Part shown: positions 16,600-25,273 of the stretch, in pieces
Position numbering within the stretch: position 1 is the first letter of the stretch
How the letters are laid out: each line of letters begins with the position of its first letter
Origin: Streptomyces viridochromogenes DSM 40736
GTDB taxonomy: Bacteria > Actinomycetota > Actinomycetes > Streptomycetales > Streptomycetaceae
DNA length: 64,000 nt
NCBI RefSeq assembly: GCF_000158955.1
Contig: NZ_GG657757.1
Coordinates: 4,058,900 to 4,122,899, forward strand
Direction: 5' to 3'
Notes under the pieces: model-generated
The model's database searches: none
Told to the model about the DNA's origin: nothing
The model's input: the letters and a program-made list of their open reading frames with translations, nothing else
Translations under genes and position numbers: made by a program

Positions 16600-17781
16600 A
16601 TGCACACCGAGCACGACTGGATCACCACCCCCCTCACGGCGGACCTGCTGCGTGGTGCCCTCGACCTGGAGCGCACCGAGCACGGCCTGCTCCCGCACCG
16701 GTTGCCCGCCCGGGCCCGCGCGCAGAACACCAACGCGCAGCTGGCGATGGCCGAGGCCCAGCCTTCCGGCGTACGGCTGGTCTTCCGTACGGCAGCGACC
16801 GCCGTCGAACTGGACACCCTGCGCACCAAGCGCGACTACGCCGGTTTCCCGCCGCGCCCGGACGGCCTGTACGACCTGCTCGTCGACGGCCGACCGGCCG
16901 GCCAGGCCTCCGGGACCGGCGGCAACGTCCTCACGATCGACATGGCCACCTGGGACGGCGAGGTCGAGCCCGGCCCGGTCGGCACGGTCCGCTTCACCGG
17001 ACTGCCCGCGCACGACAAGGACGTCGAGATCTGGCTGCCGCACAACGAGACCACCGAGCTCGTCGCCCTGCGCACCGACGCGCCCGTAGAGCCACTGCCG
17101 GACCGGGGCCGCAGGGTGTGGCTGCACCACGGCAGCTCGATCAGCCACGGCTCCGACGCCGCGAGCCCCACGGCCATCTGGCCGGCGATCGCCGCGTCCC
17201 TCGGGGGTGTGGAGCTGATCAACCTCGGCCTGGGCGGCAGCGCGATGCTCGACCCGTTCACCGCGCGCGCCATGCGGGACACCCCGGCCGATCTGATCAG
17301 CGTCAAGATGGGCATCAACCTCGTCAACCAGGACGCGATGCGGCTGCGCACCTTCGGCCCGGCCGTGCACGGCTTCCTCGACACGATCCGCGAGGGACAC
17401 CCCGACACCCCGCTGCTGCTCGTCTCCCCCGTCCACTGCGCCATCCACGAGGACACGCCCGGCCCCACCGCCCCCGAGATCGACGAGCTCGGCAAGGGCC
17501 GCCTGGTCTTCGCCGCCATGGGCGACCCCGCGGAGACGCCCACCGGCAAGCTCACCCTCACCGTCATCCGCGAGGAACTGTCCCGCATCGTGCGGCAGCG
17601 CGCCGCCGACGACCCCAACCTCCACTACCTCGACGGCCTGGAGCTCTACGGCGCGTCCGACGCGGCCGAACTCCCGCTCCCCGACAACGTCCACCCGGAT
17701 GCGGCCACCCACCGCCACATCGGCGAACGCTTCGGCGAACTGGTCTTCACCGAGGGCGGTCCCTTCGCGGTACGGAACTGA
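16600..17781 (+). CDS. two-domain SGNH/GDSL-type hydrolase
   Basis: 393 residues. Residues 1-175 form a beta-rich N-terminal domain (carbohydrate-esterase-associated type: VRLVFRTAATAVELDTL, VEIWLPHNETTELVAL). Residues 180-385 form the SGNH domain with VWLHHGSSISHGSDA (nucleophile Ser block), INLGLGGSAML, KMGINLVNQ and LPDNVHPDAATH (Asp/His). No signal peptide is seen. It likely removes acyl groups from a sugar or lipid intracellularly. It begins 5 bp after the TetR stop. Confidence 0.88.
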   Translation: MHTEHDWITTPLTADLLRGALDLERTEHGLLPHRLPARARAQNTNAQLAMAEAQPSGVRLVFRTAATAVELDTLRTKRDYAGFPPRPDGLYDLLVDGRPAGQASGTGGNVLTIDMATWDGEVEPGPVGTVRFTGLPAHDKDVEIWLPHNETTELVALRTDAPVEPLPDRGRRVWLHHGSSISHGSDAASPTAIWPAIAASLGGVELINLGLGGSAMLDPFTARAMRDTPADLISVKMGINLVNQDAMRLRTFGPAVHGFLDTIREGHPDTPLLLVSPVHCAIHEDTPGPTAPEIDELGKGRLVFAAMGDPAETPTGKLTLTVIREELSRIVRQRAADDPNLHYLDGLELYGASDAAELPLPDNVHPDAATHRHIGERFGELVFTEGGPFAVRN

Positions 17782-17784
17782 CCG

Positions 17785-18408
17785 TCAGTCCTCGAACCCC
17801 TGGTCCGCCAAAATCTTGTCGATGCGGGCCCGGTGGGCCGACTCCCAGGTGTCCAGGGTCTCCGCCTCCTCCTTGGCCAGCTTGGCGCGGGCGGCGGTGT
17901 GGGTCTCCTCGATGCGGGCGGCGGGCACCACCACGACGCCTTCCTCGTCGGCGACGACCACGTCGCCCGCGTCGACCGCGACCCCGCCGCAGCGCACCCG
18001 CTCCCCCAGCGGCCGGACGGCCGACTTGGCGCCCGGGATGGGGATGACCCCGCGGGCGAACACCGGGAAGCGCATCTCCCGTACCTCGGCGAGGTCGCGG
18101 ATCAGGCCGTCGGCGACGAACGCGGCGACGCCCCGGCGCCGGGCGACGGCGCAGACGTGGCCTCCGGCCAGCGCGTAGTCGAGGTCGCCCGACTCCACGA
18201 CGACGACCGAGCCGGGGGCGGCCCGGTGGATCGCGGCGTGCAGCATCAGGTTGTCGCCGGGCGGGCACCGCACGGTGAAGGCCGGTCCGGCCACGCGCGG
18301 CACCGGTCCCCACAGCGGCCGGATCCCGATGTCCATGACCTGCTCGCGGCCCAGCAGGTCGGCCAGTGTGGTCGTGGGTATGTCCGTGAAGGTGTTGACG
18401 TCAGCCAT
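17785..18408 (-). CDS. RraA-like / HMG-CHA aldolase-type protein
   Basis: 207 residues of the RraA fold: TTTLADLLGREQVMDIGIRP, AFTVRCPPGDNLMLHAAIH, PGSVVVVESGD, GVAAFVADGLIRDLAEVRE and VAVDAGDVVVADEEGVVVVP. The G-x-x-R-D motif (ADGLIRD) and the Asp-Glu metal site are those of 4-hydroxy-4-methyl-2-oxoglutarate aldolase/oxaloacetate decarboxylase relatives; true RraA inhibitors of RNase E share the fold. It ends 3 bp from the convergent SGNH gene. The start is the ATG at 18408. Confidence 0.88.
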   Translation of the reverse strand: MADVNTFTDIPTTTLADLLGREQVMDIGIRPLWGPVPRVAGPAFTVRCPPGDNLMLHAAIHRAAPGSVVVVESGDLDYALAGGHVCAVARRRGVAAFVADGLIRDLAEVREMRFPVFARGVIPIPGAKSAVRPLGERVRCGGVAVDAGDVVVADEEGVVVVPAARIEETHTAARAKLAKEEAETLDTWESAHRARIDKILADQGFED

Positions 18409-18437
18409 GACACCGATCCAACCACCGACGCCGGGCG

Positions 18438-20477
18438 TCAGAACGGCAACGGCCGAGCCCGCACCACCTCCAGCCGCGACACCGCCCGCGTCAGCACCAC
18501 GTACAGCCGGTGCGGTCCCCGTTCCTCGGCCTCGGCGATCGCCGCCGGCTCGACGGCCACGACATGGTCGTACTCCAGTCCCTTGACCACGCTCGCCGGC
18601 ACCAGCGACAGCCGCGCGCCGAGTTCCTCGTGGCCCGCCGCCTCGACACCGGCGGCCTCCAGTGCGGCCCGCACCCCGGGGACGTCGGCGTCCGCCGCGA
18701 CGACTCCGACCGAGCCCTCGCGCCGCAGGGCGTCCCGTACGGCGTCCACGACCGCCGCGGGCACGCTGTCCCGGGTGGTCTCCCGGATCCGCAACTCCCC
18801 GTCCCCGCGCAGCGAACGGGCCGCCGGCACGTCCACGTCCAGCCGCTCCAGCAGCCGGTTGGCGAACCCGACGACCGCCTGCGGCACGCGGAAGCCGGTG
18901 GTCAGCGCGATCACGGGCGCGTCCGGCTTCCCCAGGTGCGCGAGGACCGTCCGCCACGACCGTGCCGCCCACGGCGTCGTCCCCTGGGCCAGGTCGCCCA
19001 GCACCGTCAGCGAACCGAAGGAGGCCCGGCGGGCGATGGCCCGGCATTCCATCGGTGACAGGTCCTGCGCCTCGTCGACGACGACATGCCCGTACCCCTC
19101 CGGGCGCTCGAGCAGCCCGGCGACCTCGTCGAGGAGCACCAGATCGGCGGCCGACCAGCGCGCCGACTTCCACGACCGGGGCGGCTTCAGCCAGCGCAGC
19201 GCCTCCTGCTCGGCGGGGTCCAGCAACCCGTCGGCCGCCTCCGCCAGAGCCCCGTGGCCGCCGAGCAGCCCGGCCACGACCTCCTCGGGCCGCACCCGGG
19301 GCCAGACGGCGTCGAGGTACGCGGACACGGGCCGCGCCCGCTCGACCCGGCGCACCCAGGCGTTCGTGGGCGGCCCGGCCCGCCGCTCCACCTGCTCGCG
19401 CAGACACCTCACGATCCGCGCCCGCACACGCTCCCGCCCGACCTCGTACGGGGGTTCCTCCTCCCGTACGGTCGCGACGATCCGTGCCAGTTCCGCCTCC
19501 GGGACCCGCCAGTGGTACGACCCGTCCGGCACGGCGAGCGAGCCGGCCCCCTCGGTGCGCACGCGCGCGTACAGCGCCCGCCGCAGCACCTCGGCCATCC
19601 GGGCGTCGTGCTTGACGACGGCGGCCGCCGGCTCGTCGGCGCCCCTGACCGGATGCCGGGCGATCTCCTCGGCGAGCGTCGACTGCCGCACCCCGCTCTC
19701 GCCGAGGGCCGGCAGGACCTCCGCGATGTACGACAGGAAGGTGCGGTTGGGCCCGAGGATCAGCAGACCGCCTCGGCGGATGCGCTGTGGGTGGGTGTAG
19801 AGCAGGTACGCGGCCCGGTGCAGCCCGACGGCGGTCTTGCCGGTGCCGGGCGCCCCCTGCACGCACACCGACACCGTCAGGTCCTCCCGGACGAGGTCGT
19901 CCTGCTCGGGCTGGATGGTCGCGGCGATGTCCCGCATGGGTCCGACCCGTGGCCGCTCGATCTCGCGGGCGACGATCTCACTGGCCCGGGCCTCGCCCTG
20001 CTCCAGGTGCTCGTCCTCCAGGCCGGTGAGGTCGCCGGAGTCGCCCCGGCTGCCGGGCGCCCAGCCGAACCGCCGGCGCACGGCGACGCCCTGCGGATCA
20101 CGCGCGGAGGCCTGGTAGAAGGCGCGCGAGACGGGAGCGCGCCAGTCGACCACGAGGGGCGGTTCGGCCGGGTGCTCGGTGATGCGCAGCCGCCCGATGT
20201 GCAGCGCCTGCGCTTCGCTCCCCGGACGGTCGCTCCCCGTGTAGTCCAGCCGCCCGAAGAACAACGGCCCCTCGGGCAGTTCGCGCAGCGCCTTGGCCTG
20301 GCTGCGCAGCCGGTGTCCGAGGACCTCGGCGTCGGCACCGGAGGCGGATACGTCCTCCCCGATGACGACCTGTTCACCGGCGCCCTCGACCATGGCGGCG
20401 AGGGCGTCCCGGCAGCGCTCGTGATGGGCGCGTTCCCGGTCGAGTACGTGGTGAAGGGCAGGCTCGGTCGACGTCAT
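18438..20477 (-). CDS. HelD-like superfamily 1 helicase (RNA-polymerase-associated type)
   Basis: 679 residues. Walker A VCVQGAPGTGKTAVGLHRAAY lies near residue 210, Walker B VVDEAQDLSPMECRAI near 430, and SF1 motifs LTVLGDLAQGTTPW, LTTGFRVPQAVVGFAN and LVPASVVKGLEYDHVVAVEP follow. The N-terminal helical region and the overall layout match actinobacterial HelD, which removes RNA polymerase from stalled DNA complexes. The ATG at 20477 is chosen because TATGCT stands 7 bases before it (leaderless). It follows the TetR gene by 40 bp. A class of HelD proteins gives rifamycin resistance; I cannot tell whether this one does. Confidence 0.85.
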   Translation of the reverse strand: MTSTEPALHHVLDRERAHHERCRDALAAMVEGAGEQVVIGEDVSASGADAEVLGHRLRSQAKALRELPEGPLFFGRLDYTGSDRPGSEAQALHIGRLRITEHPAEPPLVVDWRAPVSRAFYQASARDPQGVAVRRRFGWAPGSRGDSGDLTGLEDEHLEQGEARASEIVAREIERPRVGPMRDIAATIQPEQDDLVREDLTVSVCVQGAPGTGKTAVGLHRAAYLLYTHPQRIRRGGLLILGPNRTFLSYIAEVLPALGESGVRQSTLAEEIARHPVRGADEPAAAVVKHDARMAEVLRRALYARVRTEGAGSLAVPDGSYHWRVPEAELARIVATVREEEPPYEVGRERVRARIVRCLREQVERRAGPPTNAWVRRVERARPVSAYLDAVWPRVRPEEVVAGLLGGHGALAEAADGLLDPAEQEALRWLKPPRSWKSARWSAADLVLLDEVAGLLERPEGYGHVVVDEAQDLSPMECRAIARRASFGSLTVLGDLAQGTTPWAARSWRTVLAHLGKPDAPVIALTTGFRVPQAVVGFANRLLERLDVDVPAARSLRGDGELRIRETTRDSVPAAVVDAVRDALRREGSVGVVAADADVPGVRAALEAAGVEAAGHEELGARLSLVPASVVKGLEYDHVVAVEPAAIAEAEERGPHRLYVVLTRAVSRLEVVRARPLPF

Positions 20478-20517
20478 TCCACCGAGCATAAGCGAAAACG
20501 CAACCGAGTTAAATTTA

Positions 20518-21141
20518 TTACTGTGTATCACCTTGGAGGTCCGGCGGCAGTCCGGTCGCCAGCCATCCGAACGCCCGCTCGGCCGCCGCCACCGCGTCCG
20601 GCCGTACGTCCGCCACCCGCTCCCCCGCCGCGATCCGCCGCCAGTTCTCCATCGCGAGGACCCGCAGCACCGCCATGATCTGCCCGGCCGCGAGCCGCGC
20701 GTCCAGATCACCGCCGAGCACCTCCGCGAGCGCGGCCTCGGACCGCTCCTGGTGCGTGTGGGCCCGGGCGACCAGGGAGGGCGTCTCGTAGAGCAGGCCG
20801 TGGAAGGCGAGGACCTGAGGGTCATCGCTGAGCCCGGTCACGGGATTGGACCGTTCGAGTCCGTCCAGGAAGTGCCGCCGCAACGCCTCGACCGGGGGCT
20901 CCTCCGCCTCCGCCACCACCCGCGCGGCCTCCCCCTCGTGGTCGGCGATCCGGTGCAGCACCAGATCCTCCTTGGCCGGGAAGTACCGGAACAGCGTCGG
21001 CTTCGAGATCTCGGCCGCCGCCGCCACCTCGGCGACGGACACCGCGTCGAACCCCTTCTCCAGGAAGAGCCGGATCGCGATGTCCGACACGACCTGGTAC
21101 ATCCGCTGCCTCTTGCGCTCCCGCAGCCCGATCTCGCTCAT
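20518..21141 (-). CDS. TetR/AcrR-family regulator
   Basis: 207 residues: GLRERKRQRMYQVVSDIAIRLFLEKGFDAVSVAEVA, ISKPTLFRYFPAKEDLVLHR is a textbook TetR HTH; the C-terminal domain is the MftR-like/TetR_C_31 kind common in Streptomyces. TAGGCT six bases before the ATG, overlapping the end of the HAD gene, suggests its own leaderless promoter although it sits 9 bp after that gene. It probably represses itself and perhaps the helicase. Confidence 0.9.
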   Translation of the reverse strand: MSEIGLRERKRQRMYQVVSDIAIRLFLEKGFDAVSVAEVAAAAEISKPTLFRYFPAKEDLVLHRIADHEGEAARVVAEAEEPPVEALRRHFLDGLERSNPVTGLSDDPQVLAFHGLLYETPSLVARAHTHQERSEAALAEVLGGDLDARLAAGQIMAVLRVLAMENWRRIAAGERVADVRPDAVAAAERAFGWLATGLPPDLQGDTQ

Positions 21142-21150
21142 GCGGCGAGC

Positions 21151-21891
21151 CTACGATCCGTCCGCCCACTCGCTCTCGGCCAGCGGTTCGTACGAGGTGA
21201 TCACCATCGCGGCCGCCGCTCGGCGCAGGGCGTCGATCTTGCGTTCGTCGCGTCCGTAGCCGATGAAGTCCACGCCCGCCCGTGCGGCCGCCCGCACGTC
21301 CGTGCCCGTGTCGCCGATCATCACCGCGTCCTCGGGGCCGAGGCGCAGTTCGCGCAGGGCGCGGGAGAGAACGTCGGGATGGGGCTTCATCAGGCCCGGG
21401 TCGTCGGGGCGGCGGCCCTGGACCGTGGTGAAGTACCGGAGCAGTCCGCGCCTGTCGAGGTGCGCCTCGGCCGCGAGGGGCGAGTTGTTGGTGACCACGG
21501 CGAGGCGGGCTCCCCTCCCCGACAGTGTGCGGATGAGGGCGTCCACGTACGGGGTGTGCCACTTCTCCTGTGCGGCGACGCGTTCGGCGGCGGCGAGTTC
21601 GCCCGCCGTGACCCGGCCCTCCAGGTCGCTCAGCAGTCCCCGCAGGGCGGGCCCGCCCCGCTCGTGCACCGCGCGCAGGACCACGTGCGGATCCTTGTCG
21701 GCGCGCTCGGCCTCGCCGAGGACGTGGCCGGCGCCGAACGCGTCGATCACGTCCCGGAGTTCGTCGGCGATCGGCCGGGAGCCGTCCTCGGGGAAGAGCC
21801 GGCAGATCGGCCCGTCGAAGTCGAAGAGCACGCCCCGGGCACCGGCCAGCAGCGTGCGTACGTCCGTGAACGCGTCGATGGCTACGGCCAT
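21151..21891 (-). CDS. HAD-family hydrolase (copy 1 of a paralogous pair)
   Basis: 246 residues with HAD motif I VLFDFDGPICRLFPEDGS (nucleophile and general acid Asp), motif II VVTNNSP, motif III Lys in LMKPHPD, and motif IV MIGDTGTDVRAA. Between them is a helical cap with DPHVVLRAVHERGGPAL. It is closely similar to the HAD protein at 24527-25273 along its whole length (shared DGPICRLF, DPHVVLRAV, MIGDT, GYxRxxxK). Likely a small-molecule phosphatase. GGAGA precedes the ATG. It lies 35 bp after the kinase-like gene. Confidence 0.9.
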   Translation of the reverse strand: MAVAIDAFTDVRTLLAGARGVLFDFDGPICRLFPEDGSRPIADELRDVIDAFGAGHVLGEAERADKDPHVVLRAVHERGGPALRGLLSDLEGRVTAGELAAAERVAAQEKWHTPYVDALIRTLSGRGARLAVVTNNSPLAAEAHLDRRGLLRYFTTVQGRRPDDPGLMKPHPDVLSRALRELRLGPEDAVMIGDTGTDVRAAARAGVDFIGYGRDERKIDALRRAAAAMVITSYEPLAESEWADGS

Positions 21892-21926
21892 GTCGTCTCC
21901 GCCCGCCTTCCCCGCCCGGATCCGTC

Positions 21927-23177
21927 TCAGCTCCGCGCGCCCGTCGGCTCCCTGCGTTCCGCCTGAGCCGGACGGGCCTGCCGGGTACGCCAGCGCCGCA
22001 CCCGGGGGAGCCAGGTTATGTCCCCCTGCTGCGGCCCGTCCCCGCCCGGTCCGTCGGCGCCCGACCGGGTACGCCATTCCCGGTCCCCGGCATGCCACCG
22101 CCGCAGCGCCTCGCGCACCTCGTTCTCGTCCCGGGGGTCACCCGTGAGCCGCAGCGGCCGCCAGGCCCGGCGCAGCGCCCGGCACACCCGGTCGGCCGCC
22201 TCCGCGAGTTCGCGTTCGCCGGGGTGCTCGGGGAGGTACAGCGCGGCACGCATCACATCCGGGTACAGCGACTGGACGTACTCGAAGTCACGGTAGGCGC
22301 GCAGCCCCCGGTCCAGGTCGGCGGTCATCTCGCCGTGTCCCGAGCGGCGCATCGCCTGGGTCCACAGGTCGATCATCAGCTCGCGCTCGTCCTTGTCGTA
22401 GTCCATCCGGACCAGATGTGTCGCGAGGTCGTGCAACGGGTCGCCGTACAGGGCGAGTTCCCAGTCGATCACCGCGAGGTTTTCGCCGGCCGACCCGGGC
22501 AGGACCAGCACATTGGCCCGGTGGACGTCGGTGTGCAGCAGGGCGAACGGGCGCTGGGCCGGTGTGGGGAGGGTGTTCACGAACCGCTCGACGGCGTCGC
22601 GGGGGATGCCCACCGCGTCGAAGAGCAGGCCGAAACGCGGCCGATTGGACTGGTGCACCTGCTGCTCGGCGAAACGGGCCAGCCAGCCCAGGAAGCCCTC
22701 GCTGTCGCCGTCGTCAGGCCAGTCGGCGGGCAACGGCGGCAGATCACGCTCGGGCACCCCGGCCAGTTCCGCGAAGAACCCGGCCAGCGCGACCACCCGG
22801 TCCGGGCCGATCCGCTGTCCCTCGGGGGCCGCCTCGGCGAGGGTCGGGCCCGGCAGGTACTCGTGCAGAGACCATTCTCCGAAGTCCGCCAGGCAGCGCG
22901 GCACATGACGCACCCGGCCGTCGAGCGCCCGCAGCAGCTCGGACTCCCGCCGCCAGATCCGCGGCACCACTTCGACCGCCCGCAGGGGCGTACGGAACTT
23001 GGCGAGGACGCCCCCGGACCGCTGCCCCAGCACGAGAGCCAGCGGAGCTCCCAGGGACATGACGAGGTTCGTGTTGTGATGGCCGGAAACCACCTCCCCG
23101 TCGGGGCTGCGGCGCCGCGCCTCCGCGAGTCGGCGTACCAGCGAGTGGAACGCTCTGCGGTGCAGAGGGGACGACAT
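21927..23177 (-). CDS. aminoglycoside-phosphotransferase-like kinase (APH family)
   Basis: 416 residues. The catalytic loop is LLHTDVHRANVLVLPG (Brenner motif H-x-D-x4-N) and the metal-binding segment VIDWELALYGDPLHDLA; the N-lobe starts with GHHNTNLVMSLGAPLALVL, a phosphate-binding loop. Such kinases phosphorylate small hydroxylated molecules. An extra C-terminal 60 residues are basic and disordered. It lies between GntR copy A and HAD copy 1, on the same strand. TACTGT eight bases before the ATG suggests a leaderless transcript of its own. Confidence 0.88.
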   Translation of the reverse strand: MSSPLHRRAFHSLVRRLAEARRRSPDGEVVSGHHNTNLVMSLGAPLALVLGQRSGGVLAKFRTPLRAVEVVPRIWRRESELLRALDGRVRHVPRCLADFGEWSLHEYLPGPTLAEAAPEGQRIGPDRVVALAGFFAELAGVPERDLPPLPADWPDDGDSEGFLGWLARFAEQQVHQSNRPRFGLLFDAVGIPRDAVERFVNTLPTPAQRPFALLHTDVHRANVLVLPGSAGENLAVIDWELALYGDPLHDLATHLVRMDYDKDERELMIDLWTQAMRRSGHGEMTADLDRGLRAYRDFEYVQSLYPDVMRAALYLPEHPGERELAEAADRVCRALRRAWRPLRLTGDPRDENEVREALRRWHAGDREWRTRSGADGPGGDGPQQGDITWLPRVRRWRTRQARPAQAERREPTGARS

Positions 23178-23263
23178 GGGCGCACACAGTAGTACGGCGA
23201 CCGGCGTGACTCACCGCGTGTCACTATTCGGACAGCCTTCTTCACACTGGGTGCTCGGACGCC

Positions 23264-24151
23264 TCACTTTTCTCGTCGCGCCGTCGACCCCAGAACGTCC
23301 CAAGTCGACTGGAACCAGTCACGCTTCTCCTCGAAGAAGGCGGCATCGCGCTCGTCCCCGGACGCATGGAAGGAGTGGAGCTTCGAGAAGGCGCCGAGCA
23401 CATCCACCGCCTCGACCTGGGTCTCCTCCTCGTCGTCGAGCGTGATGACGGTCCTCTCCGGCTTGTACATGCCGTAGAGCATGTGCTTTCCGTTGAGGAC
23501 GTACAGCTTGAACGTGGGCGTCAGCCGTACGCGCCTGACCTGCAGGTCAGTGTCGACTCCCGCGTCCCCGAGCCTGGCGACCAGCTCGCGCGTCTCCCGG
23601 ACATACCGGCGCGCCATCATCCGCCATCGCTCGTGGATCCGCGGGTCGTCGGGGTCCTGCGCCCGGGGGTAGGCCAGCGGTTCGTCCTCGGCCGGGAGCA
23701 GCATGCGGACGCGCAGCGCACGCGGCGGGGTCTTCTGCTCGACGATGATGCGTTCGGCCTGCCTCGTGAGATGGCCGACCAGGGTCTCGGAGGTCAGCGA
23801 GAAGACATCGAGGCTCACCTCCGCTTCCTCCTGGAAGGCCCGGTCGATCCACGCCCCCAGGGCGGGCCGGCCCGCTTCCACGTGCGCGGCCGTCTCCGGC
23901 GGCGCCCCGGGCGGTCCGCCCCGCACGCGGCTGCCGCTGCCCTGGCGGATGTCGAGCAGCCCCTCGTCGCTGAGCTGCCTGAGGACACGCTGGATCGTGT
24001 CCCTGGAGACACCGAGGCCGGCGGCCAGCTCCCGCTGGGGTGGCAGCAGGCTGTCGGCAGGGTACGTCCCGTCCTTGATGCGATCCCGCAGGAGCTCCGC
24101 CACCTGCAGGAACCTACGGCCGGCGCCATCCGCGCGTGCTGAGCTGCTCAT
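23264..24151 (-). CDS. GntR regulator with novel C-terminal domain (paralogue A)
   Basis: 295 residues. Residues 15-80 are a GntR winged helix (VAELLRDRIKDGTYPADSLL, LGVSRDTIQRVLRQLSDEGLL). Residues 100-290 form a domain shared with paralogues B (25273-26142) and C (26511-27413): LTSETLVGHL, RVRMLLPAEDEPLAYP, H-x-RW, TPTFKLYVLNGKHMLYGMY and RDAAFFEEKRDWFQSTWDVL. It is not FadR, HutC or MocR. The GVxVxV...PxxKLYxLNG pattern hints at a phospholipase-D-like fold lacking its catalytic His (inference). TAGGTT six bases before the ATG points to a leaderless promoter. Confidence 0.85.
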   Translation of the reverse strand: MSSSARADGAGRRFLQVAELLRDRIKDGTYPADSLLPPQRELAAGLGVSRDTIQRVLRQLSDEGLLDIRQGSGSRVRGGPPGAPPETAAHVEAGRPALGAWIDRAFQEEAEVSLDVFSLTSETLVGHLTRQAERIIVEQKTPPRALRVRMLLPAEDEPLAYPRAQDPDDPRIHERWRMMARRYVRETRELVARLGDAGVDTDLQVRRVRLTPTFKLYVLNGKHMLYGMYKPERTVITLDDEEETQVEAVDVLGAFSKLHSFHASGDERDAAFFEEKRDWFQSTWDVLGSTARREK

Positions 24152-24319
24152 GCTCAGAACCTACCGCCCCCCTGCCGGATTCACACCACTGTCAGTCAAC
24201 TTCCCTCCAACCACTGAACGACCAATGAGACCGAGGATTAGAAATCTTGACCCACGGTTAGACCATTTTCAGGCAACCAGTCCAATTGGCGGACGAGTTG
24301 ACGGCCCAGAGGGGGAATC

Positions 24320-24511
24320 GTGGTGGCAACGCCAGCTCTGCAGTTCGTCGGCGTGGTACTCGCGCTCGGTTGTGAACAGCTCGTGCAGTGGAAGCTGGGA
24401 GCGATGGGGCTGGTCGCCCTGTTCCTGCTGGGCGTCGGCGTGAAGGCGCGGAACTCGACCTGCGCGTCCCTGGGAGCGGTGATCCTGCTGCTCCTCATGA
24501 CGAAGGGCTGA
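24320..24511 (+). CDS. 63-residue membrane protein (small paralogue 1)
   Basis: Two hydrophobic helices: LQFVGVVLALGCEQLVQW and LGAMGLVALFLLGVGVKA, with a third hydrophobic end GAVILLLLMTKG. It shares E-x-LVQWK, G-x-K-A and GAV...LLMT with the small protein at 26322-26510. GAGGGGGAA precedes the GTG pair at 24320. It is divergent from GntR copy A and ends 15 bp before the convergent HAD copy 2. The function is unknown. Confidence 0.75.
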   Translation: MVATPALQFVGVVLALGCEQLVQWKLGAMGLVALFLLGVGVKARNSTCASLGAVILLLLMTKG

Positions 24512-24526
24512 ACCGCGCTCCGGACC

Positions 24527-25273
24527 TCAGCGCCGCAACAGTGCCAGCAACGGCTCCAGCGACTGCACGACGACCTCGGCGCCGGCCTCCCGCAGCAGCT
24601 TGGCGTTCCGGTCGCCCCGCGCGTAGCCGAGGAACGGTACGCCCGCGAGCTGGGCGGCCCGGTGGTCGGAGGGTGTGTCGCCGATCATCAGGGCGGAGCC
24701 CGGGGCGGCGCCCATGGCGTTCAGCGCGCGGTTGAGGCAGTGCGGGTCCGGCTTGAGCTGCTGGAGGTTCTCGGTCCGGCCGTAGACGTGCGGGGAGAAG
24801 CAGGACAGCAGGTCCCGGCCCGTGAGGTACTCACGGATCACGCGCGGGGAGTTGTTGCTGGCGATGGCCAGCCGGGAACCGACCGCCGTCCAGGTGCGTA
24901 TCAGGGGGTCGGCCCACGCGGTGGGCCATGCCGTGGCCGCGGCCCGCAACTCCTCATCGGTGAGGCGTTTCTCCAGCTGCGCGGCCAGGTCGCTGCCCGG
25001 ATGCCGGCTGTAGACGGCACGCAGCACGACATGCGGGTCCAGCGACTCGCGCTCGGCCTGCGTCATCAGGCCGTGCAGGCCTTGCGACTCGAGCCATTCC
25101 ACCAGGTCACGTGCCACCTGCTCGGCCTTGCGGACGGCGAAGAGCCGGCAGATCGGTCCGTCGAAGTCCCAGAGCACCACGCGGGCAGGTCTGATCAGAT
25201 CCACGAGCTGCTGCCCCGGGTCGATCTCGGTCTTGGATGCCACCGGTTCGGTCTGCGTCGTATCAGAAGTCAC
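24527..25273 (-). CDS. HAD-family hydrolase (copy 2), coupled to GntR B
   Basis: 248 residues with VVLWDFDGPICRLFAVRKAE (motif I), IASNNSP (motif II), LKPDPHCLNRAL (motif III) and MIGDTPSDHRAA (motif IV); the cap contains DPHVVLRAVYSRHPG. It starts at the GTG whose G overlaps the last base of the GntR B stop (TAGTG), implying translational coupling. The predicted role is hydrolysis of a phosphorylated metabolite sensed by its regulator (inference). Confidence 0.88.
   Translation of the reverse strand: MTSDTTQTEPVASKTEIDPGQQLVDLIRPARVVLWDFDGPICRLFAVRKAEQVARDLVEWLESQGLHGLMTQAERESLDPHVVLRAVYSRHPGSDLAAQLEKRLTDEELRAAATAWPTAWADPLIRTWTAVGSRLAIASNNSPRVIREYLTGRDLLSCFSPHVYGRTENLQQLKPDPHCLNRALNAMGAAPGSALMIGDTPSDHRAAQLAGVPFLGYARGDRNAKLLREAGAEVVVQSLEPLLALLRR

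Noticed and set aside
17785..19866. RraA-like gene extended upstream into a 693-residue protein
   Set aside because: The extension is an out-of-frame reading of the helicase gene on the same strand; the RraA domain begins at the ATG at 18408.
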